Assembly: GCA_038244055.1 (NCBI GenBank)
Contig: JBBRTW010000095.1
Location: 1 to 18,375, forward strand
DNA length: 18,375 nucleotides
DNA from: DASPKW01 sp038244055
GTDB taxonomy: Bacteria; Planctomycetota; Phycisphaerae; Tepidisphaerales; Tepidisphaeraceae
Direction of reading: 5' to 3'
Under the pieces are notes generated by a model. The model was given only the letters and a program-made list of their open reading frames with translations, had not been told where the DNA came from and searched no databases. The number at the start of each line of letters is the position of its first letter. The stretch's first letter is position 1. This document shows positions 13,866 through 18,375 of the stretch, piece by piece. The position numbers and the translations under genes were made by a program.

Positions 13866-14184
13866 GGTCCCACGCTTCGCGGCGAGGCGGTCTGAGCATC
13901 ACATGCCCATTAGCGCGCCTTGGATTGATTGGTGCGCGATGACGCCTCGATTGGGTTGCGATCGTATCGAAAGCCAGCAGGCAAGACAAATCGCCGGGCG
14001 ATCCAACGGAAAATTTGCCTTGCATTTTGCGATCCACCCAGCCAATAATCCTCTTACAGCCCCCGGGCAACTCCTCTCCTGGCCTTGAGCCGGTGAAGAA
14101 TCCGGGGTTTTTTATTTTACATCTTTTCAAAGTGGGATTCACGAAGCACTCTTCATTGCGTCATCTGCACTCGTCTGTTGGCAA
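13866..14184. other. Intergenic region between divergent genes; terminator-like hairpin, no gene seen
   Basis: About 370 bp separates the 13865 (-) and 14240 (+) starts. No frame here resembles a protein. CGAGGCG (13883-13889) can pair with CGCCTCG (13943-13949). CCCCGG (14061-14066) can pair with CCGGGG (14102-14107), the latter followed by six T (14108-14113) on the plus strand, terminator-like although the loop is long. No gene on the plus strand precedes it. It would also be the leader of the minus-strand operon. Confidence 0.4.
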
Positions 14185-14213
14185 TTGACCCCGCGAATCG
14201 CCCGCCATACAAA
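14185..14213 (+). promoter_or_regulatory. Predicted sigma70-type promoter of pgm
   Basis: TTGACC (14185-14190), a 17-nt spacer, then TACAAA (14208-14213). The predicted transcription start near 14220 leaves a 20-nt leader with AAGGAG (14227-14232) 7 nt before the ATG. Confidence 0.55.
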
Positions 14214-14239
14214 CTCCTGCAACTGCAAGGAGAATTGGT

Positions 14240-15880
14240 ATGGCTCTGTCACCGCTGGCGGGTAAGAAGGCTCCGGGTTCGCTGCTCATTAATGTCGATG
14301 CGCTGTTGCGGGCGTATCGGGAGAATTGGCCGGACGTCGGTAACGCGCGGCAGCGGGTTTCGTTTGGGACTTCGGGGCATCGCGGCACATCAACCGATTC
14401 GACCTTCACCGATGCGCATATCGCGGCGATCGCGCAGGGGATTTGCGACTACCGGCGCGGCAAGGGGATCGATGGCCCGCTGTTCATGGGGAAGGATACG
14501 CATGCGCTATCGGGGCCGGCGCAGGATACGGCGCTGGAAGTGCTGGCGGCCAATGGCGTCGAGGTGTTTATCCAGGGGGATGGAGGCTACACGCCGACGC
14601 CGGTGATTTCGCATGCGATTCTGACTTACAACAAGGGACGCAAGACGGGGCTGGCGGATGGAGTGGTGATCACGCCTTCGCACAATCCACCGGCCGATGG
14701 CGGGTTCAAATACAATCCGACCAACGGCGGGCCGGCGGATACGGATATCACGACGGCGATTCAGAACCGCGCCAACGAGCTGCTGGAGGGGAAGAATAAA
14801 GACGTCAAGCGCATTCCGCTCGATCGCGCGATGAGAGCGGAAACAACCACCGCTTACGATTATGTGGAAGGGTATGTGAAGGACCTGGGGCAGGTGATCG
14901 ATATGAAGGCGATCGCCGATGCGAAGCTCAAACTGGGCGTCGATCCGCTGGGCGGGGCGGCCTGGGCTTACTGGGCGCCGATCGCGGAGAAATATGGGCT
15001 GGATATCACCATCGTGAATCCGGCGATCGATCCGACTTTTTCGTTCATGACCGTGGATCACGATGGGAAGATCCGCATGGACTGCTCGAGCCCGTATGCG
15101 ATGGCTTCGCTGGTGGGGCTGAAAGATAAGTATCGGGTGGCGTGGGGGAACGATCCGGATGCGGATCGGCATGGGATCGTCACGCCGTCGGCCGGGCTGC
15201 TCAATCCGAATCATTACCTGGCGGTGGCGATCGACTATCTGCTGACGCACCGGCCGGCATGGCGGGGGGATAGCGCGGTGGGCAAGACGGTGGTTTCATC
15301 GGCCATCATCGACAGAGTTGTTGCGCGGCATGGCCGGAAACTGGCGGAGGTGCCGGTGGGGTTCAAATGGTTCGCCGATGGGCTGTTCACCGGGTCGTAC
15401 TGTTTCGGCGGCGAGGAGAGCGCGGGGGCGAGCTTTCTGAGGCGCGATGGATCGGTCTGGACGACGGACAAGGACGGGCCGATCATGGGGCTATTGGCGG
15501 CCGAGATCACCGCGACAACGGGCAAGGAGCCGGGCGAGCATTACGCGCGGCTGACGAAGGATATGGGCGCGCCGGTGTACACGCGGATCGACGCCCCGGC
15601 GACGCCGGAAGAGAAGGCGAAATTGAAGAAGCTCTCACCCGCGAATGTATCGGCCAATGAACTGGCCGGCGACCCGATCACGCAGAAGATGACCCACGCC
15701 CCGGCCAACAACGCGGCGATCGACGGGCTGAAGGTCAGCACGAAAAGCGGCTGGTTCGCGGCGCGGCCGAGCGGGACGGAGAACGTGTACAAGATTTACG
15801 CGGAGAGTTTTAAGGATGAGGGGCATCTGGGAAGGATCGTGGAAGAGGCGCGGGGGATTGTGGGGGAGGCGCTGAGGTGA
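14240..15880 (+). CDS. pgm: Phosphoglucomutase (alpha-D-glucose phosphate-specific)
   Basis: This cytoplasmic enzyme interconverts glucose 1-phosphate and glucose 6-phosphate, linking glycolysis with glycogen and cell-wall sugar synthesis. The length of 546 residues is that of the Escherichia coli Pgm type. All four active-site elements are present: the phosphoserine loop TPSHNPP (Ser147), the metal loop DPDADR (Asp305, Asp307, Asp309), the sugar-specificity loop GGEESAG (Glu392, Ser394) and the phosphate-binding loop RPSGTENVYKIYAESF (from Arg509). The N-terminal FGTSGHRG is also intact. The start has a strong AAGGAG at 7 nt spacing and a promoter directly upstream. It appears to be a single-gene unit. 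Family and function are firm. Confidence 0.97.
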   Translation: MALSPLAGKKAPGSLLINVDALLRAYRENWPDVGNARQRVSFGTSGHRGTSTDSTFTDAHIAAIAQGICDYRRGKGIDGPLFMGKDTHALSGPAQDTALEVLAANGVEVFIQGDGGYTPTPVISHAILTYNKGRKTGLADGVVITPSHNPPADGGFKYNPTNGGPADTDITTAIQNRANELLEGKNKDVKRIPLDRAMRAETTTAYDYVEGYVKDLGQVIDMKAIADAKLKLGVDPLGGAAWAYWAPIAEKYGLDITIVNPAIDPTFSFMTVDHDGKIRMDCSSPYAMASLVGLKDKYRVAWGNDPDADRHGIVTPSAGLLNPNHYLAVAIDYLLTHRPAWRGDSAVGKTVVSSAIIDRVVARHGRKLAEVPVGFKWFADGLFTGSYCFGGEESAGASFLRRDGSVWTTDKDGPIMGLLAAEITATTGKEPGEHYARLTKDMGAPVYTRIDAPATPEEKAKLKKLSPANVSANELAGDPITQKMTHAPANNAAIDGLKVSTKSGWFAARPSGTENVYKIYAESFKDEGHLGRIVEEARGIVGEALR

Positions 15881-16064
15881 AGGAGGGCGAGTGAAACAAT
15901 GTGTTCTTTTTCTATCGTTGCGGAGAACCCATCCCCACCGCACATGCTGATCGCGTCCGACTTATCGGTCATTGATTCACGATTCGCACCTCGCATCGCC
16001 GATATCGACAGGGGCGTTTTTGTTTGCGCCGCCCGAGTTTTGCCTTCTGCGAGCGAGGCCCTCC

Positions 16065-16442
16065 ATGTCGGACCGTGGTCATCATTGCCCGTTTTTGAAT
16101 CGTGCGGATTCCAGGTGTTCCGAGCACTTTAATCTCGATCATCTCGGGCACGCGTTCGATTATTGCTTTGGGTATTACGATGCCTGCGCGGTTTATGCGC
16201 GGCTGCTGGCCGAGCGGCAGATGCGGCGGGCGACCGGGCCGGGGCGGTTCGCAGGCTCGCGTCTGGCGGAGTTCGACCTGCTGGACGATGAAATGGACGG
16301 CGTGCATGGGGATGAGGGTCATCATGCTCACGAAAACCACGGCGGGGGGCTCATCCAGGTCACGGTCGGCCGGCGAACGATCGACCCGCGCCATGCGTTC
16401 GACCACTCCTACGCGGAAGCGTCCCACCCGATCGCCGGCTGA
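16065..16442 (+). CDS. Small Cys/His-rich protein upstream of xerD
   Basis: This is a 125-residue protein. Its first 45 residues hold a dense Cys/His pattern: HHCPFLN, then RCSEHFNLDHLGHAFDYC, then YYDACAVY. Four cysteines are spaced like a metal or Fe-S binding site. I believe small proteins with CPFLNRADxRCS occur in planctomycetes, but cannot confirm this here. A charged middle (ARLLAERQMRR), a His-rich acidic stretch (DEGHHAHENH) and a basic VTVGRRTIDPR segment follow. ATG 16065 was chosen because the Cys motif begins directly after it; a GAGG about 6 nt upstream is weak. Its TGA lies 22 nt before the predicted xerD start, suggesting co-transcription. Function unknown. Confidence 0.75.
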   Translation: MSDRGHHCPFLNRADSRCSEHFNLDHLGHAFDYCFGYYDACAVYARLLAERQMRRATGPGRFAGSRLAEFDLLDDEMDGVHGDEGHHAHENHGGGLIQVTVGRRTIDPRHAFDHSYAEASHPIAG

Positions 16443-16464
16443 ATCGATCAAGGGGCCGCCGATT

Positions 16465-17337
16465 TTGAGCGTATTTCTGATGCACCTGGCGGCCGAGCGC
16501 GGGCTGGCGGATAACTCTCTGCTGGCGTACCGGCGCGATCTGGAAAATGTCGAGGATTATCTGCGCGAGCGGGGTGGAACGCTGACCACGGCATCGCCCG
16601 ATGATCTGCGGCTGTATCTGCAGGATCAGACGCGGCGAAAGCGGAGCACGAAGACGGTGGCGCGGCGCTACGCGGCCCTGCGGGTTTTTCTGAAATATCA
16701 GGTGGCCGGGGGGAGCGAGAACGCGGCCGCGGCGCTGCTGCAGATCGAGCGGCCCAAGCCCGAGCAATCGCTGCCGAAAATCCTGAGCCGGGCGCAGGTG
16801 AATCAGCTTTTGACGGGGCCCGATCCGGAATCCACCTTATTTGCAAGAGATGTGGCGATCCTGGAATTGCTGTATGCCAGCGGACTGCGGGCCAGTGAAT
16901 TGTGCGACCTGAAAACGCGCGATGCGAATTTGCAGGTGGGAGCGGTGCGGGTGATGGGCAAGGGGATGAAGGAGCGGATCGTACCGCTGGGGAAGGCGGC
17001 CGGCCAGGCGATCGAGCGGTATCTGGCCGAGTGCCGGCCGGGCCTGGAGCGGACGCCGAACGATCGACTCTTTATTTCGCGCACCGGCCGGCCGATGGAG
17101 CGGATCGGGCTGTGGATGCTGGTGGAGAAATACGGGCGGAAGAGCGGGCTGTTGAAGCACATCTCGCCGCACGTCTTGCGACATTGCTTCGCGAGCCATT
17201 TATTGGGCGGCGGGGCGGATTTGCGGGTGGTGCAGGAGCTGCTGGGGCATAGCGATATCGCGACGACGCAGATTTATACGCATGTGGATCAGACGCGGTT
17301 GAAGGGGATTCATGCGAAGTATCATCCGAGGGGGTAG
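16465..17337 (+). CDS. xerD: Site-specific tyrosine recombinase XerD
   Basis: XerD with XerC resolves chromosome dimers at dif during division. The 290-residue product has the N-terminal core-binding domain (FLMHLAAERGLADNSLLAYRRDL) and the complete catalytic set: Arg142 (SGLRASELC), Lys166 (GKGMKER), His236 and Arg239 (HVLRH), His262 (LLGHSDI) and nucleophile Tyr271 (IYTHV). The ending QTRLKGIHAKYHPRG fits XerD better than XerC. TTG 16465 is preferred: AAGGGG (16450-16455) lies 9 nt upstream and the protein then begins where XerD family proteins do. ATG 16480 is an alternative. The frame remains open far upstream (to 16102), but that part is the shadow of the neighbouring gene. Confidence 0.92.
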   Translation: MSVFLMHLAAERGLADNSLLAYRRDLENVEDYLRERGGTLTTASPDDLRLYLQDQTRRKRSTKTVARRYAALRVFLKYQVAGGSENAAAALLQIERPKPEQSLPKILSRAQVNQLLTGPDPESTLFARDVAILELLYASGLRASELCDLKTRDANLQVGAVRVMGKGMKERIVPLGKAAGQAIERYLAECRPGLERTPNDRLFISRTGRPMERIGLWMLVEKYGRKSGLLKHISPHVLRHCFASHLLGGGADLRVVQELLGHSDIATTQIYTHVDQTRLKGIHAKYHPRG

Positions 17338-17346
17338 GGGGAATGC

Positions 17347-17374
17347 GAGGATAGAGGATGGAGGGTAGAGGATA
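17347..17374. repeat. Heptanucleotide tandem array, four GAGGATA-type units
   Basis: GAGGATA, GAGGATG, GAGGGTA and GAGGATA are in tandem, 10 nt past the xerD stop and before the convergent antitoxin stop. The unit is unrelated to the CAATCCG and ACATGAA families but again is 7 nt long. Confidence 0.85.
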
Positions 17375-17403
17375 GAAAAGATGGGTGGCCGGAGGTGGCG
17401 ATT

Positions 17404-17745
17404 TCAGGCGGCGGTGCCGATGATTGCGGCGAGGCCCTGGGCGACGAGTTTGGCGCGGGTGATGCCGTGGCGCTTGGCGTAGGCATCGGCTTTTTTCAGT
17501 AGATCTCGTTCGACGGTCAACGAGATGGTCTTGGAGCCTTTGCCGACTTTAGGGCGGCCCATCTTCGCCTTGAATTTGCGCCATAGCCGGCGGTCGGCGG
17601 CATTGAGCGGGCGCGAGCGAGCAAGGCGCGCCGCCGGCGTTTCCCCATCGATTTCCTGGTAAATTCGCTCCTTTTCCGAATCGGGCAGGGCGATAAATTC
17701 ATCGATCACTGATTTTTTTGGCGTTTTCATGGTCAATCCTATCAT
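17404..17745 (-). CDS. Ribbon-helix-helix type antitoxin of BrnT-like pair
   Basis: This is a 113-residue protein. The C-terminal part (KTISLTVERDLLKKADAYAKRHGITRAKLVAQGL, about 72-105) has the strand-helix-helix pattern of RHH/CopG-like DNA-binding antitoxins. The preceding RPLNAADRRLWRKFKAKMGRPK segment resembles the BrnA-type region that wraps the toxin. The N-terminus (SVIDEFIALPDSEKERIYQEID) is an added helical part. The start at 17745 overlaps the toxin stop in an ATGA; ATG 17730 (AGGA 6 nt upstream) is a serious alternative. Toxin first, antitoxin second is the BrnTA order. It probably neutralises the toxin and represses the shared promoter; this is inferred from family behaviour. Confidence 0.8.
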   Translation of the reverse strand: MIGLTMKTPKKSVIDEFIALPDSEKERIYQEIDGETPAARLARSRPLNAADRRLWRKFKAKMGRPKVGKGSKTISLTVERDLLKKADAYAKRHGITRAKLVAQGLAAIIGTAA

Positions 17746-17999
17746 CGCCGCCTGCGGCGAGTCGTAACCGGCATTGCGTGAATTACGAACGCAGCACCAT
17801 CTTCGTCAATAAGATAAACAACTTCGATAACCCGTCCGCCGGTCCCCCGGCCATACACAATCCACTTTTCTCGAGTTTCTCGCCGTGGAAAACCTCGTGC
17901 TGGATTTCGTACGACGGACTCAATTTCAGATATCGTGCAACCGTGCCGGGTCGCGTGTTCTCGATTCCATTCGATCCATCTGAAGTCAGTGGGCGCCAC
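17742..17999 (-). CDS. BrnT-like toxin (RelE-like ribonuclease fold)
   Basis: This is an 85-residue protein if begun at GTG 17999. It follows the BrnT (PF04365) pattern: FRWIEWNREHATRHGCTISEIESV (the W..N..H..HG..-..E.E start), a middle arginine-rich turn (RGFPRRETREKW), VYGRGTGGRVIEVVYLIDEDG, and VIHAMPVTTRRRRR at the end. BrnT toxins inhibit translation by cutting RNA. The start is not settled: no ATG in frame fits, and the next upstream start (18116) adds 39 residues unlike the family. GTG 17999 falls where the predicted promoter would start transcription, so a leaderless message is possible. Its stop overlaps the antitoxin start. Confidence 0.78.
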   Translation of the reverse strand: MAPTDFRWIEWNREHATRHGCTISEIESVVRNPARGFPRRETREKWIVYGRGTGGRVIEVVYLIDEDGAAFVIHAMPVTTRRRRR

Positions 18000-18005
18000 G
18001 ACATA

Positions 18006-18034
18006 ACTATATATGAAAATGACGGAGCTTTCAA
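18006..18034 (-). promoter_or_regulatory. Predicted promoter of the toxin-antitoxin pair
   Basis: On the minus strand TTGAAA (18034-18029), a 17-nt spacer, then TATAGT (18011-18006). Exactly 6 nt separate the -10 from GTG 17999. An AT-rich TATATA step overlaps the -10 and would be a natural site for autorepression. Confidence 0.6.
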
Positions 18035-18129
18035 TCGGAAAATTCGCGCACCAGACCGGTCCCCGTTTCGCGCCGCTGCTGACAAATTCCGATGCTCCCT
18101 TCCCGTCCACCCCCAACCCTTTCCCCCAA

Positions 18130-18351
18130 CTACGCCGCGGTCATCACATCCATCTCCGGCACATGCTGCGCCTGGAGACAGAGCGCGACAAAGATATGCC
18201 GCAGCCGATCCAGGGGGAGGGACTGGAGGAAATCGGGCGTGAAATCGACCGGAAAACTCCCCTGGAAATTCAGGAACTGCTTGGTGATCGACTTGCGATC
18301 GAGGGATGAGGCGAGGCAGATCAGTTCTTCGACCTGGTAGGCTTCCAACAT
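18130..18351 (-). CDS. Small conserved-type hypothetical protein
   Basis: This is a 73-residue protein with AAGGAG 8-9 nt before ATG 18351, so the start is well supported and the gene is complete. Its pattern is an amphipathic helix (YQVEELICLASSLDRKSITK), FLNFQGSFPVDFTPDFL, then a helix LPLDRLRHIFVALCLQAQ. I associate this FPVDFTxDFL-xxx-DRLRHIFVALCLQ pattern with small planctomycete proteins of unknown role, from memory only. No Cys cluster, signal peptide or membrane segment is seen. It lies 96 nt upstream of the toxin-antitoxin promoter on the same strand and may be a separate unit. Confidence 0.75.
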   Translation of the reverse strand: MLEAYQVEELICLASSLDRKSITKQFLNFQGSFPVDFTPDFLQSLPLDRLRHIFVALCLQAQHVPEMDVMTAA

Positions 18352-18375
18352 CGACTCATCTCCTTCGGGCGGCCG

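Noticed and set aside
14214..14232. Hairpin CTCCTGC/GCAAGGAG that could hide the pgm ribosome site
   Set aside because: If the predicted promoter is right, transcription starts near 14220, so the left arm is not in the message.
14507..15250. 247-residue minus-strand frame inside pgm
   Set aside because: It is Arg/His/Ile-rich antisense of a well-supported enzyme gene.
16102..16464. N-terminal extension of about 120 residues on XerD
   Set aside because: The extension is an out-of-frame reading of the Cys/His-rich gene and has no XerD family match; length and motif support a start at 16465.
16465..18034. A dif-like site near xerD
   Set aside because: No 28-bp sequence with two recognisable Xer half-sites was seen. 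The AT-rich stretch near 18003-18020 is better explained as the toxin promoter.

Overview
The window is about 18.4 kb of GC-rich DNA that looks like chromosomal sequence from a planctomycete, most likely Phycisphaerae-like. The lineage call rests on three things: a secreted protein whose N-terminus carries the planctomycete extracellular-protein motif (LEGRMMLSG, residues 52-60), a broken zinc-ribbon membrane protein and two small proteins (16065-16442, 18130-18351) of types I associate with planctomycetes, and many dispersed palindromic and heptanucleotide repeats. The family assignment of the small proteins is from memory, not from a search. No rRNA, tRNA, CRISPR array, prophage or intact insertion sequence was seen.

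Layout. 1-1142: 3' part of pyruvate phosphate dikinase with a lysine/alanine-rich tail, closed by a clear hairpin terminator. 1229-3049 (+): a zinc-ribbon membrane protein gene interrupted by an in-frame TAG, then a HEPN-domain gene overlapping a small partner gene by 4 nt. 3087-5135 (-): a divergent alanine racemase, a Uma2-family nuclease-like protein and an unknown protein, probably one operon. 5183-5417: a nested inverted repeat containing heptanucleotide arrays. 5513-5977 (-): a lipoprotein; 6308-7978 (+): a CPBP-type membrane protease; 8097-8564 (-): a PilZ-like protein. 8939-9691 (+): a predicted DNA-binding protein with a transmembrane anchor. 9894-11756 (+): a modular secreted protein (three Ig-like repeats, FKBP-type isomerase, choice-of-anchor D domain). 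11915-13865 (-): two overlapping membrane-protein genes, one with tandem YcxB-like domains. 14240-15880 (+): phosphoglucomutase. 16065-17337 (+): a Cys/His-rich small protein followed by the tyrosine recombinase XerD. 17404-17999 (-): a BrnT-like toxin with a ribbon-helix-helix antitoxin. 18130-18351 (-): a small unknown protein.

How it fits together. Core metabolism (PPDK, Pgm, alanine racemase) and XerD are interleaved with small lineage-specific genes, so this is a mosaic rather than one pathway. Two candidate toxin-antitoxin style pairs are present: HEPN plus an MNT-like remnant, and BrnT-like plus RHH. The strongest unexplained structure lies in the non-coding DNA. Several hairpin units headed by GTAG (or GTGG) resemble REP/REPIN elements, one of them inside a coding sequence, and three unrelated short-repeat families all have a 7-nt unit.
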